Below are positions 45,109-56,122 of a stretch of DNA of 64,000 nucleotides, one piece after another. Source of the DNA: JAWLAT01 sp041395325 (GTDB lineage: Bacteria; Pseudomonadota; Gammaproteobacteria; Xanthomonadales; SZUA-5); contig JAWLAT010000006.1 of assembly GCA_041395325.1 (NCBI GenBank), forward strand, positions 62,001 to 126,000, in the 5' to 3' direction. Position numbers and translations under genes: made by a program. Position 1 is the first letter of the stretch. Each line of letters begins with the position of its first letter. The notes beneath the pieces were generated by a model. It was given only the letters and a program-made list of their open reading frames with translations, did not search any database and had not been told where the DNA came from.

Positions 45109-45654
45109 ATGAGCCCGTCCGACCCGGAATCGCGCCCGGACAGAGCCACTGATCACCCCTGGCATGAATGGGCCGAGGCGGTACAGCAGAGCCTGAGCAG
45201 CACCCGACCGTCGCAGGATCTGTCGCGCACGCAAACCCTGGTGCTCGGGCTCACCGGTCTGCTTCTGATCGCGCTGCTGTTTCCTGTCTACGACCACTAC
45301 CTCCGCAGGGAGTTGCGCGCCCGCGACGCCGCGGAATCTCTGCGAAGAGTCGCCCAGGAAGCGAACAAGGAGTTGCAGAAGCTGGAAGCCGCCAATCAGG
45401 AGCAAGCCCAACGATTGGCTGCTCGCCAGCGCCGGGAGCGCATCCGAGCGGTTCGAGTTACGGGCGTGATCGACGGTGAGGAAGCCGTCGCCATCGTGGT
45501 CTTGGGCAATGCCAGCACCGACGAGGCGGCCGATACCATCTGTACGCAGGCCGAGCGACAGTTGCGCCGTTCACTCAGCGGTCAATTGCTCAAGGTTCAA
45601 CGGGCGCGCGGCAACCAGCCCGCCGAGGACGCTGGCTGGGTCGAGTGCCGCTAA
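45109..45654 (+). CDS. single-pass membrane protein with coiled coil, unknown function
   Basis: I do not recognise this 181-aa protein. It has a hydrophilic N-terminus, one transmembrane segment near residues 43-60 (TLVLGLTGLLLIALLFPV), then a charged coiled coil of about 50 residues (AAESLRRVAQEANKELQKL and onward). The small globular end has VTGVIDGEEAVAIVVLG and a single Cys in TICTQAERQLRRS. The end could be a periplasmic domain. It is the first of three consecutive orphan membrane-protein genes on this strand. Confidence 0.72.
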   Translation: MSPSDPESRPDRATDHPWHEWAEAVQQSLSSTRPSQDLSRTQTLVLGLTGLLLIALLFPVYDHYLRRELRARDAAESLRRVAQEANKELQKLEAANQEQAQRLAARQRRERIRAVRVTGVIDGEEAVAIVVLGNASTDEAADTICTQAERQLRRSLSGQLLKVQRARGNQPAEDAGWVECR

Positions 45655-45698
45655 GGGTTGCCTGAGAATCGTCCACCGTCGCGTCAACGCATCCCTGG

Positions 45699-45983
45699 AT
45701 GGTCGACGCCTTCTGGTTCGTCATGGCGCCATTGGCCTGGATTGGCTATCGGCTTTGCCGGCAGGGCCGTCATCTCAGCGGCAGCGCCGTCCTGCTGTTG
45801 TACGCGGGCTGCAATTTGCTGACGCTGGGCCACTATCGATTCGCCCCGTTCAGCCATATTGCCCCGCGCATCCACGCCTACATTCTGCTGGAGGCCGTGT
45901 GTGCATGCGTGCTACTCACTTTTCTGATCGCTCCCTTTCTCCGCCAGCAGGCTCATCCCGCTGCCCACCAAATGCCAGTTTGA
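45699..45983 (+). CDS. small hydrophobic membrane protein, unknown
   Basis: This 94-aa open frame encodes two or three predicted membrane segments (FWFVMAPLAWIGYRL; SAVLLLYAGCNLLTLGHY; YILLEAVCACVLLTFLIAPF). There is no recognised family and no clear ribosome-binding site. It is kept because hydrophobicity and codon use look gene-like and it is in line with its neighbours, but it could be spurious. An ATG eight codons later is an alternative start. Confidence 0.45.
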   Translation: MVDAFWFVMAPLAWIGYRLCRQGRHLSGSAVLLLYAGCNLLTLGHYRFAPFSHIAPRIHAYILLEAVCACVLLTFLIAPFLRQQAHPAAHQMPV

Positions 45984-46165
45984 ACAATGGCGAGGGGTCC
46001 GCAGTTCGGCTGCCAGTCCACGGTTGTTCCCGCGCAGTGTGATGCCGTCTCATGTGGCGCTTTCACCATACTGATGCGCCGTGGGTTAGCCTGTGCGCGC
46101 AATGCCAGTCGATCATGAACGCTCCGCATGGTGGGGCCAATTTCCAATCTGGAGCGCTGCACCGC

Positions 46166-47266
46166 ATGCCCGTTCAGGCCCCCACCCCGCACAACGTTCA
46201 AACCCGAACCCGAATCCTCGTTTACGGCCTGCTGGCATTCGCGTCAATGTGGATCTTGTTTGGCCCGTCCCTGGCGGCGAGCGGCCTGGAATTGCTCGGC
46301 TGCAGCGGGCGGCTGGGCATTTGCGGAGACCGGGCCGGTGCCTTGTCGGCGTGGCTGGTGCCCTGGCTATCGGCCCAGCCCCCGGTTGATACCAGTTTTG
46401 TGCTGATCGAGCAGTGCTGGCCGTTGTTGCTGATCTGGATGGGGCTGATCGTGCTGTCCCTGCGGACCAAGCGGCCCCGGCCGGCCGCCGCCGAGCGTGC
46501 CGCAGTGCCCTTCGAGCAACCCGCACCGACCTCAGCTGGCAAGCTGCCGCCCGTCCCCTCACGGCCGGACCACGCAACATGGATCCATGCACGCCAGAGC
46601 GAACAGCAAGCCGAGCTTCGACGGCACAAGCGGACATTGCGTCAGCGCCTGCAGGCCGAGGGTCTGGCTGTGGTCAGCCTGGTCGTTGCCTGCTGGATGC
46701 TACTCGGCGGTCTGCTGGTCTTCTGCCTGGCTTTCGGCGTTCCGCTGCTGGGCGGGTTGAGCGCGGAGGCGTTGCTCGGCGCTCTGGACTGCAGCAACCC
46801 CGCGCAGAGCAGTGACTGTGGCTTCTGGCTCGAGCGATTGGCGCCCTACCGACAGCCGTTCGTCGGGGCACTGCTGTCTCCGGTCTGGCTGTTCAGTCAG
46901 TTTTTCGATCTTTTGCTGATCTGGCTGGGCCTGATCCTGTTGCTGGCACTGCTGCCGGTCTATCGTCTAGGCGGCACTATCCTGCAATGGGCCGAACAAC
47001 GCTTGGCGGCTCGTGTGATGTTCGTCCTATTCGTCATGTCGAGCCTGGGGCTGGGCTATTTCGTGTTCTTCGAAGTGCCCACTTACCGATCAGCCAATCC
47101 CGGTGATGCGGCGCCGGGTGTCGGCGTGATTCTTGGCCTGGCAGACGCGCTGCTCGCCGTGCCGCTGCTAAGCCTGATCGTGGTCACTGTTGCGGTACTG
47201 GCCGCCGTGTCGATCTGGCTGATCCGTAACCCGACAGTGCGGGCCATTCCCACAGACCAGCGGTGA
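46166..47266 (+). CDS. multi-pass membrane protein, unknown function
   Basis: This protein of about 366 aa has two predicted membrane segments near the N-terminus and one after a Cys-rich loop (LELLGCSGRLGICGDRAG), then a charged cytoplasmic linker (about 125-175). A second group follows: VVACWMLLGGLLVFCLAFGV, SQFFDLLLIWLGLILLLALL and two at the end. The halves look similar: each pairs a loop carrying Cys with a LLLIWLGLI-type helix, which suggests an internal duplication. The start is uncertain: the frame opens at 46052 but the first 38 residues are not protein-like. The family is not recognised. Confidence 0.65.
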   Translation: MPVQAPTPHNVQTRTRILVYGLLAFASMWILFGPSLAASGLELLGCSGRLGICGDRAGALSAWLVPWLSAQPPVDTSFVLIEQCWPLLLIWMGLIVLSLRTKRPRPAAAERAAVPFEQPAPTSAGKLPPVPSRPDHATWIHARQSEQQAELRRHKRTLRQRLQAEGLAVVSLVVACWMLLGGLLVFCLAFGVPLLGGLSAEALLGALDCSNPAQSSDCGFWLERLAPYRQPFVGALLSPVWLFSQFFDLLLIWLGLILLLALLPVYRLGGTILQWAEQRLAARVMFVLFVMSSLGLGYFVFFEVPTYRSANPGDAAPGVGVILGLADALLAVPLLSLIVVTVAVLAAVSIWLIRNPTVRAIPTDQR

Positions 47267-47524
47267 TCAGGTTGAACGCTTGGCGGTCATGAGCGTCTGC
47301 AGCAAGAATGGACAAGCGAAAGGTCGTGCATGACGCTCAGCGCCAGCGTTGACAGCCGCATTGCGCGCGCCGATCGCTGTGAGCTAGCACGCAGGCCGCG
47401 ATCGTCGGTGTCAGCTCTGGGCCGACCCTGGTCGACAGCGCAAGCGGCTGCGACTGCCGCCCTGTGCCGCGGACACAGCCACCGCCGTTCCCAGCGGCGA
47501 TGGCTGTGATGAGCGTCGCCGGGC
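47267..47524. other. convergent intergenic region
   Basis: These 258 bases between the orphan membrane-protein gene and the desaturase gene hold only the inverted repeat at 47474-47508. No gene is supported. Confidence 0.6.
47474..47508 (-). terminator. strong inverted repeat just after the desaturase gene
   Basis: Two 14-base arms, CACAGCCACCGCCG and CGGCGATGGCTGTG, pair with one wobble/mismatch position around a 7-base loop. The element lies 17 bases past the desaturase stop but lacks a T run, so intrinsic termination is uncertain; it may protect the mRNA 3' end. Confidence 0.5.
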
Positions 47525-48727
47525 TCAGCGGACGCTGGGCTCCAGCGTGTAGCCGCGCAGTGAGCGGGCAAACTGTTCCAGCGAGGCAATGCCGGAGCGC
47601 TCGGCTTCCTGGCACCACTGCTGCAGGCTTTCCAGCATCACCTGTGAAGACTTGCCGGAGCGGTTGATCAGGTCAGTCAGCCGCTGCCGATACTCGACCA
47701 CGGTGGCCGCCATCGGGTTGTCGGCCAGCCACAGGCCCAAACGCTGACGCGAACCTTCGTCCAGCCAGCGGCCGTCATTGGCCAGGCCCTTGCGCAGACG
47801 CCGACCCAGACCGGCGGCCGACTCCTGCGCCTTGCCCACTTCCTGGCGCACTACCGGCAGCGTCACTTCCTTGAAGTAGCGCTTGAAGATCTGGAAGCGA
47901 TAGGACACCACGGCGCGCAGGGTTTCCTGATCGGGGGTTTCGATCTGCTCGCGAATGGACAGTCGCGGCGCCTCGCGCAACACCTTGGCCAGGCCCAGGC
48001 GACGCAACACGCGGATCACCGCCCAGCCCATGTCGAACTCGGCCCGACGCATGGAGAAACGCGCCGAACTGGGGAAGGCGTGATGGTTGTTGTGCAACTC
48101 TTCGCCACCGATCACCAGGCCCCACGGGGTCAGATTGGTCGACATGTCGAAGGTTTCGAAATTGCGATAGCCCCACCAGTGACCCAGGCCGTTGACCACG
48201 CCAGCGGCGAGTACCGGGATCGTCAGCATCTGCAGAGCCCAGACGGTGATGCCGATCGCGCCGAACAGCGCCAGATCGACGAACAGCAGCAGCGTCGGTC
48301 CCAAGGCACAGAACGGGGTGTACAGCTTGCGCTCGATCCAGTCATTGGGGCAATTCACGCCGTACTGCTCGATCATCTCGCGATCCTTGGAGGACTGCTG
48401 ATAGAGCGTCACGCCACGGAACACGACCTTGCCGATGCCGTGAATCAACGGGCTGTGCGGGTCTTCCTCGGTTTCACAGCGGGCATGGTGCAATCGATGA
48501 ATGGCGACCCACTCCTTGGTCACCATGGCGGTGGTCAGCCAGGCCCAGAAGCGGAAGAAGTGGGCAATCACCGGGTGGAACTCGACCGAGCGATGCGCCT
48601 GGCTGCGATGCAGATAGAGCGTGACCGAGAAGATGGTCAGCTGCATCACGACGATGAAATAGATGGCGATCAGCCACCAGGGCGAACCGGTCAGGCCGGC
48701 GGCAAGCAGGTCCAGCAACGAAGTCAT
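47525..48727 (-). CDS. membrane fatty acid / acyl-CoA desaturase
   Basis: This 400-aa integral-membrane di-iron desaturase of the stearoyl-CoA (delta-9) type has three histidine boxes: HRSQAH (H40-H45), HRLHH (H77-H81) and HNNHH near 211-215, with the family phrases AIHRLHHARCETEEDPHSP and GGEELHNNHHAFPSSARFS. Two pairs of membrane segments flank the boxes (LIAIYFIVVMQLTIFSVTLY; VDLALFGAIGITVWALQM). The C-terminal 150 residues are a helical extension longer than in classical delta-9 enzymes. It would introduce cis double bonds into membrane acyl chains under aerobic conditions. It is divergent from leuS and monocistronic here. Confidence 0.93.
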   Translation of the reverse strand: MTSLLDLLAAGLTGSPWWLIAIYFIVVMQLTIFSVTLYLHRSQAHRSVEFHPVIAHFFRFWAWLTTAMVTKEWVAIHRLHHARCETEEDPHSPLIHGIGKVVFRGVTLYQQSSKDREMIEQYGVNCPNDWIERKLYTPFCALGPTLLLFVDLALFGAIGITVWALQMLTIPVLAAGVVNGLGHWWGYRNFETFDMSTNLTPWGLVIGGEELHNNHHAFPSSARFSMRRAEFDMGWAVIRVLRRLGLAKVLREAPRLSIREQIETPDQETLRAVVSYRFQIFKRYFKEVTLPVVRQEVGKAQESAAGLGRRLRKGLANDGRWLDEGSRQRLGLWLADNPMAATVVEYRQRLTDLINRSGKSSQVMLESLQQWCQEAERSGIASLEQFARSLRGYTLEPSVR

Positions 48728-48901
48728 CCGTGGGCTCCCGTGAAAATCACGTCATTATGCGGTTCTGTGCCGGCAGATGCACGCTGCCATAGGCCATGGT
48801 CGAATGTCGCGGCCCGAACATGATCGACGTCGCAACAGTGCTGGAAGTCTCCCGCTGATCAACTTAATCTAGCGGGCTTTGTCTCAGCTTCTGGCGTCGG
48901 C

Positions 48902-51490
<2,589 letters not shown>

Positions 51491-51494
51491 GCGA

Positions 51495-51525
51495 GGGCTG
51501 AGGGATCAGGGCTGAGGGGTCAGGG
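51495..51525. repeat. tandem 14-bp repeat GGGCTGAGGG(A/G)TCA
   Basis: Two units, 51495-51508 and 51509-51522, differ at one base and are followed by GGG, the start of a third. They occupy almost the whole 29-bp gap between the leuS and deacetylase-family stops. Related units lie at 29716-29743. Confidence 0.75.
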
Positions 51526-52467
51526 AAAAGCTCGCATCCCTGCTGGCTCCGAGCGCAACGCGCTCGAGGCCAGCCGCACCGTCTCAAAGTGAATATCCAC
51601 AATGTCCTCGACCCGTTCGGCATAGCCGCCGGCCATGCTGATCACCAGTGGCAGATCACGCTGGCGACAAGAATCGATGACGCAGCGGTCGCGTTTGGCC
51701 AGGCCGGACTTGGTCAGAGACAGATAACCGAGGCGATCGCCGACATAGGGATCGGCGCCCGCCAGATAGAACACCAGCTCCGGCTGACTGCGCTCGAAGG
51801 CCTGCGGCAAGTGCGTCGTCAGTGCCTGCAGATAGGCTTCGTCTTCGCAGCCATCAGGCAGTGGCACGGCCAGATCCGCCACTTCCTTGAAGGCCGGGTA
51901 GTTGCGCGCGGCATACAGATCCAGACTGAAGATACTCGGATCGTCGCGCACCAGCGCCGCTGTGCCATTGCCCTGATGCACGTCCAGATCAACCACCAGC
52001 ACGCGGGACGCCAGCCCCAGCGCCTGCGCATGACGAGCGGCGACGATGGTGTCGTTGAAAATGCAATAGCCACCACCACGGGCGCGCTGGGCGTGGTGCG
52101 TGCCGCCGGCCAGATTGACGGCCAGACCGCGTTCGCAGGCCAGTTCGGCCGCAGCCATGCTGGCACCGGAGACTCGGCGACTGCGCTCGGCCATCTGCGG
52201 GCTCCACGGAAAGCCGATCCGCCGCAGCGCACTGGCCTCGATGCTGCCGTTGTCGATGCTGGCCACGTAGCCGGCATCGTGAACGCGACACAGGGCCTCA
52301 TCGCTGGCCCGCGGCGGACGCAGCAATTCCACACCTAGCTCATCGGCGTGGCGCTGCACCCGTTCGCGCAGCAGCCGGTACTTGGCCATCGGGAATCGAT
52401 GGCCATCCGGCAGTGGCAGCTCGAAGCAGTCGCTGTAGAAAGCTGGCAAGCGCAGGCTGACGGTCAT
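51520..52467 (-). CDS. histone deacetylase superfamily protein (class IV/HDAC11-like)
   Basis: This 315-aa zinc amidohydrolase has the family core: GGTHHAQ with the catalytic His pair (H124, H125), GGYCIFNDTIVAARHA, and the metal ligands in VVDLDVHQGNGTA (D162, H164) with the third Asp in LAGADPYVGDRLG. The final IVDIHFETVRLA completes the fold. The spacing matches the compact bacterial class IV type. Bacterial substrates of this type are largely unknown (acetylpolyamines, acetylated proteins or acyl amides). It is convergent with leuS; its start lies 26 bp from the stop of the upstream repeat-protein gene, so cotranscription is likely. Confidence 0.92.
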   Translation of the reverse strand: MTVSLRLPAFYSDCFELPLPDGHRFPMAKYRLLRERVQRHADELGVELLRPPRASDEALCRVHDAGYVASIDNGSIEASALRRIGFPWSPQMAERSRRVSGASMAAAELACERGLAVNLAGGTHHAQRARGGGYCIFNDTIVAARHAQALGLASRVLVVDLDVHQGNGTAALVRDDPSIFSLDLYAARNYPAFKEVADLAVPLPDGCEDEAYLQALTTHLPQAFERSQPELVFYLAGADPYVGDRLGYLSLTKSGLAKRDRCVIDSCRQRDLPLVISMAGGYAERVEDIVDIHFETVRLASSALRSEPAGMRAFP

Positions 52468-52492
52468 GCCGACCCACCTGCGCAGGCGATCG

Positions 52493-53623
52493 TCACTCCT
52501 GAGTGAAGCTGACGAAACTGACGAAATCCTTGCCGCAAGCCTCCGGCACCGGCTGACTCAGGGTCCAGCTGCGCAGCGTGGTCTCGGTGGCGGCGCCAAA
52601 ACCGGTGCCCGCCGGCTCAGCCAGAATGACCACGCGATCAACCGCGGTGCCCTTCCAGTCCAACCCGAACAGCACGGCGCCCACACGGCCGGTGCGCAGC
52701 GCGTTGTCCGGATACTCCAGCGGCGTGCGTTGCAGCAGGGTCGAAATATCGGGGCAGTCGCTGGGCCGACCATCGTCACTCATGCGGATCAGCGACAGCA
52801 CATCGATCGGATCCTTCTCGGTTCCGACCATCGCCTGCACCGAGGCACGCCAGACCAGCGCCTTGGCCAGCAGCGGGTCGAAACTGTCGATGTCCCGCTG
52901 TGGCGGATACAGGGCGATGACCCGATCCAGCCGCTGGATGGCCTCGTCGATCGTCTCTTGCGTCTTCTCCGGCCCGCTACGCGACAAGCGCGCCATCGCA
53001 CCGAGCACCAGCGAATCAACCAGCACCTGTTGATCCGGCGGCTGCAGCGCCTGCGCCTCGGCCACGGCGATGTCGGCATAGGCGATCACGGTGTCATGGT
53101 CCATGTCTCGCATCCGCGCGATCGCCAGGGTCTTCCACGCGTGCGCCGACAGGTCCGACGCCGGCACGTTGGCGCGCTGGCGTTCGGTCAGCAAGCGCGC
53201 CAGTTCGTTGGCGGTCGTCGACTCGTTCTGACGCAGGATCAGACGTACTTCGGTCAGGCCGATGCGCACATCCTGTGCCGACAGATCACCGATACCACGC
53301 TCGGTCAGCACCAGCGCGCGCTCGTAGGCCTGCAACGCGCGTTCGGCCGTGGCCGGAAAGGCGAAGGCCAGGCGGGCAAAGTTGTAGGCCAACACTGCGG
53401 TGGTCGCGTCGTCACCCAGAGCCTTCTCAGCCTCCTGCCAGGCAGCCTCACCGTGACGCAGCGCCGAGGGCACGTCGCCGGCCTCGAAGGCCTTCTTGTA
53501 GGCGCTGTATTCGACCAGGTGTGGCGCGGCCGCCAGCAGCGGGCCAGCCATCACGCCGAGCCACAGACCGATGGCCAAGACCTGTGCGGAAAGGCGCCAG
53601 GCGCCGGTGTTTCGATTGCACAT
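52493..53623 (-). CDS. secreted helical-repeat (TPR-like) protein with TonB-like C-terminal domain
   Basis: This 376-aa protein has a signal peptide (IGLWLGVMAGPLLAAAP) after a short basic start. Residues about 35-290 are helical pairs resembling TPR units (AFEAGDVPSALRHGEAAWQEA; ADIAVAEAQALQPPDQQVLV). The last about 70 residues have the TonB C-terminal pattern: PLEYPDNALRTGRVGAVLFG, then VDRVVILAEPAGTGFGAATE with TTLRSWTL. There is no membrane anchor or proline spacer as in true TonB, so it is a soluble periplasmic protein. GAGGAG lies about 10 bases before the ATG at 53623; the open frame continues upstream but overlaps yggS territory. Function is unknown. Confidence 0.78.
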   Translation of the reverse strand: MCNRNTGAWRLSAQVLAIGLWLGVMAGPLLAAAPHLVEYSAYKKAFEAGDVPSALRHGEAAWQEAEKALGDDATTAVLAYNFARLAFAFPATAERALQAYERALVLTERGIGDLSAQDVRIGLTEVRLILRQNESTTANELARLLTERQRANVPASDLSAHAWKTLAIARMRDMDHDTVIAYADIAVAEAQALQPPDQQVLVDSLVLGAMARLSRSGPEKTQETIDEAIQRLDRVIALYPPQRDIDSFDPLLAKALVWRASVQAMVGTEKDPIDVLSLIRMSDDGRPSDCPDISTLLQRTPLEYPDNALRTGRVGAVLFGLDWKGTAVDRVVILAEPAGTGFGAATETTLRSWTLSQPVPEACGKDFVSFVSFTQE

Positions 53624-53720
53624 TCGCTGCAAACTCCTCGATTGTCTGTTGCGGCCGACGCCGGCAGCTGCCGGAGGCCGATCAAACCGCACAAAGTACG
53701 GTTTCGCATACCATGAAGCA

Positions 53721-54440
53721 ATGATCGACCTGAACCACAACCTGAACACGGTGCGGACTGCCATTGCCAAGGCCTGTCAGCACGCCGGTCGGAACGCCAG
53801 CGACGTCGAACTGCTTGCCGTCAGCAAGGGGCAACCCGCTGAGGCTATACAAGCGCTGGCAGCGCTGGGGCAACAGGCCTTCGGGGAAAACTATGTGCAG
53901 GAGGCGGTCGACAAGATTCAGCAGCTGCGTGGGGTCGCGACGCCAGCGGGCGCGCCGCTGAGCTGGCATTTCATCGGCCGCCTGCAGAGCAACAAGGCCG
54001 CCCTGGTGGCCGAGTACTTTGACGTCTGTCAGAGCGTCGATCGCTCGCGACTGGTGCAGGCACTGGCCCACGCCCGTCGGCCCGATCAGACACCGCTGCA
54101 GGTGCTGATCCAGGTCAATATCGATGGCGAAGCCGGCAAGGGCGGCGCCGAACCGGACGAAGTCCCTGCCCTGGCCGCCGAGATCGCCCAGTGCCCGACC
54201 TTGCAACTGCGCGGTCTCATGAGCATTCCCCGGCCCGATCCCGACCCACAGGTGCGCGAATCAGCCTTCCGCCAACTGGCTGCCCTGCAGGCACAGCTAC
54301 GGCAGACATTTCCTGCGCTGGACTGGCTCAGCATCGGCATGAGTGAGGACTTCGAATCCGCCATCGCTGCCGGCAGCACGATGGTGCGCGTGGGGACCGC
54401 CCTGTTCGGGCCTCGGGTCGCGCGTGCTGCCATGGACTGA
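53721..54440 (+). CDS. YggS family PLP homeostasis protein
   Basis: This 239-aa member of the YggS/PROSC family binds pyridoxal phosphate and buffers its level; it is not an active racemase. The PLP lysine is K36 in LLAVSKGQP. AFGENYVQEAVDKIQQL, LSWHFIGRLQSNKA, VLIQVNIDGEAGKGGAEPDE and LRGLMSIPRPDPDP follow, ending LSIGMSEDFESAIAAGSTMV and RVGTALFGPR. The start at 53721 gives the family N-terminus. It is divergent from the repeat-protein gene. The common partners proC and pilT are not adjacent. Confidence 0.95.
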   Translation: MIDLNHNLNTVRTAIAKACQHAGRNASDVELLAVSKGQPAEAIQALAALGQQAFGENYVQEAVDKIQQLRGVATPAGAPLSWHFIGRLQSNKAALVAEYFDVCQSVDRSRLVQALAHARRPDQTPLQVLIQVNIDGEAGKGGAEPDEVPALAAEIAQCPTLQLRGLMSIPRPDPDPQVRESAFRQLAALQAQLRQTFPALDWLSIGMSEDFESAIAAGSTMVRVGTALFGPRVARAAMD

Positions 54441-54461
54441 GTCGCTTTCTCGCGAACCGAC

Positions 54462-55358
54462 TCACTCCGGCGCCGGCAATCCGTTGGCGCGCAGCACTGC
54501 ATACGCAGCAGCGGTCCGCGCAGCCATCGCCTTGGGCAGGCTCAGATCGAGGTTGTGTGCGTAATAGATCGGCCCACCCTCTTCTGCAGACCGCTCGATC
54601 CAGCCGACAAACCAGCCGGTCCGCTCGCTGTCGGCAGGCAACAGGGTGGCATCGTTGAGACGCAGGAAGCCCTCGTCATCGATGGGCAACATGGCGCCGG
54701 TCTTGCCGTGAATGGCGTAGCCCTCAACCGTATCCCCCAGCCTCAGGGCCGCGATCGTCTGTGACCTGCTCGCCTCGGACACAGGCAGCCCGCCTTCCCT
54801 CAGACGCATCAGGAAATCGACCTGCTCGCGGGCACTGATGGTCAGTGGGCCTGACAGCCAGAAGTGGCGGAGATCCAAATGCGCGCCAACATGGGCATTG
54901 CCATAGGCCAGGCGCCGAGTCCATGCCGATTCCAGATCAGTGCCGACCCTTGCGGCGAGGTCCTGGAACACCCAGACCCCTGACACCTTCACTGCGTCAG
55001 CCAAGCTCAGATCACGATTCCAGACAGCGACGCCGCGGTCACGACCGTCCCAGACAAATGACGTGGTCGTGGCATCGACGGCACCAGTCTCCAGCGCAAT
55101 CAGCGTGTGCGGGATCTTGTAGGTCGAAGCCGGTACGAATCGCTGCTGCGCCCGTTCGGACTGACAAACCCAGGATCGGCCCGTCGCCGGTTCGGCGATC
55201 ACCAGCGTGGCGCGATCGGCATCGATCATGGCTGAGCAGTCGGTGACGATCTCCCGCTCGGCCGGGCTGCGATCCGACTTCGCCGGATGCGACGGTGGCA
55301 ATCCGCCACACCCGACCAAGACCCACGGTAGTAACCACAGCAGCCAGCGCAAGCTCAT
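54462..55358 (-). CDS. class D (OXA-type) beta-lactamase lipoprotein
   Basis: This 298-aa predicted lipoprotein has the lipobox LVGC (Cys17). The class D active-site set is complete: S78-T-Y-K81 (PASTYKIPHTLIALETG), S126-G-V128 (SxV motif), Y152-G-N154, W167 (FWLSGPLTIS, stabilising the carboxylated lysine) and K219-T-G221. True beta-lactamase activity is therefore plausible, though related proteins can be penicillin sensors (BlaR type); here there is no sensor membrane domain. Its ATG overlaps the stop of the upstream alpha/beta hydrolase gene by four bases, so they form a coupled pair. There are no transposon ends or base-composition shift, so it looks like a resident chromosomal gene. Confidence 0.92.
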   Translation of the reverse strand: MSLRWLLWLLPWVLVGCGGLPPSHPAKSDRSPAEREIVTDCSAMIDADRATLVIAEPATGRSWVCQSERAQQRFVPASTYKIPHTLIALETGAVDATTTSFVWDGRDRGVAVWNRDLSLADAVKVSGVWVFQDLAARVGTDLESAWTRRLAYGNAHVGAHLDLRHFWLSGPLTISAREQVDFLMRLREGGLPVSEASRSQTIAALRLGDTVEGYAIHGKTGAMLPIDDEGFLRLNDATLLPADSERTGWFVGWIERSAEEGGPIYYAHNLDLSLPKAMAARTAAAYAVLRANGLPAPE

Positions 55359-56122
55359 GGCTGCACCTCCGCTGGTAGCAGCAGTGACCAGTATTCCGCG
55401 TCTCGCTGCACATCGTTGTGTCCGCGCCCGGCAATGACGAAGACCTCTGGCGCTTGTTCGGATGCGAAAGCGGCGATCAGCGCTTCGCTGCTCCAGCGCG
55501 GAATCACTTCGTCGCGCTCTGCAATCAACAACCGAACCGGCACGCGCAGCTGGCCCACATGCCGATCCGACTCAAAGCGGTCCTTGGCCAGCAATGACAC
55601 CGGCATGAACCAGTAGGCGGACTGGCCAACGCCGACGATGCTGGCGAAGGGCGTCACCAGTGTGAGACTCGCCACATCGCGGCCTGCGACAGCCTGCACA
55701 GCAACGCCCGAACCCAGGCTGCGGCCGATCACGTGGACCGTCGCATGGCGCTCCGCGACCTGGGTCACCAATGCCGATGCATCGGCAACCAGATCAGTCT
55801 CGGTCGGCTGGCCGCGGCTGGGGCCATAGCCCCGATAATGCAGCGCATAGATGGCGTGGTCGGGATAGCTGGTCGCCAGTTCCTCAGCCGACAGCGACAC
55901 ATCCTCGGCGTTGCCACCGAAGTAGACGAGTGCGTCAGCGGCGTCCGGATTAGCCACCGAGGACCGGACCTCGGCGTCAGCGGACGGCACCGGCATCGTC
56001 GGCAACTGTCCGCGCGCAGGCACGGGAAAATACAGCAGGGCGCGTTGCTGGACATAGAACCAGGTGCACAACGCCGCATAGCCGAGCGCCAGTACCGCCA
56101 GGAAGCCGATCAGTGCCTTCAT
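55355..56122 (-). CDS. membrane-anchored alpha/beta hydrolase (Bem46/YfhR-like)
   Basis: This 255-aa protein has an N-terminal membrane anchor or signal (LIGFLAVLALGYAALCTWFYV) followed by QQRALLYFP, typical of the Bem46/ABHD13 group. The alpha/beta hydrolase core has LVYFGGNAEDVS, ALHYRGYGPSRGQPTE, the nucleophile elbow GRSLGSGVAVQ, an acid in LIAERDEVIPRW and the His in AGRGHNDVQRD. The triad is complete; the substrate is unknown. It heads the operon with the class D beta-lactamase gene (four-base overlap). Confidence 0.9.
   Translation of the reverse strand: MKALIGFLAVLALGYAALCTWFYVQQRALLYFPVPARGQLPTMPVPSADAEVRSSVANPDAADALVYFGGNAEDVSLSAEELATSYPDHAIYALHYRGYGPSRGQPTETDLVADASALVTQVAERHATVHVIGRSLGSGVAVQAVAGRDVASLTLVTPFASIVGVGQSAYWFMPVSLLAKDRFESDRHVGQLRVPVRLLIAERDEVIPRWSSEALIAAFASEQAPEVFVIAGRGHNDVQRDAEYWSLLLPAEVQP

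Noticed and set aside
54462..55358. Recent acquisition of the beta-lactamase on a mobile element
   Set aside because: No insertion-sequence ends, integrase, attC site or visible base-composition change flank the gene.
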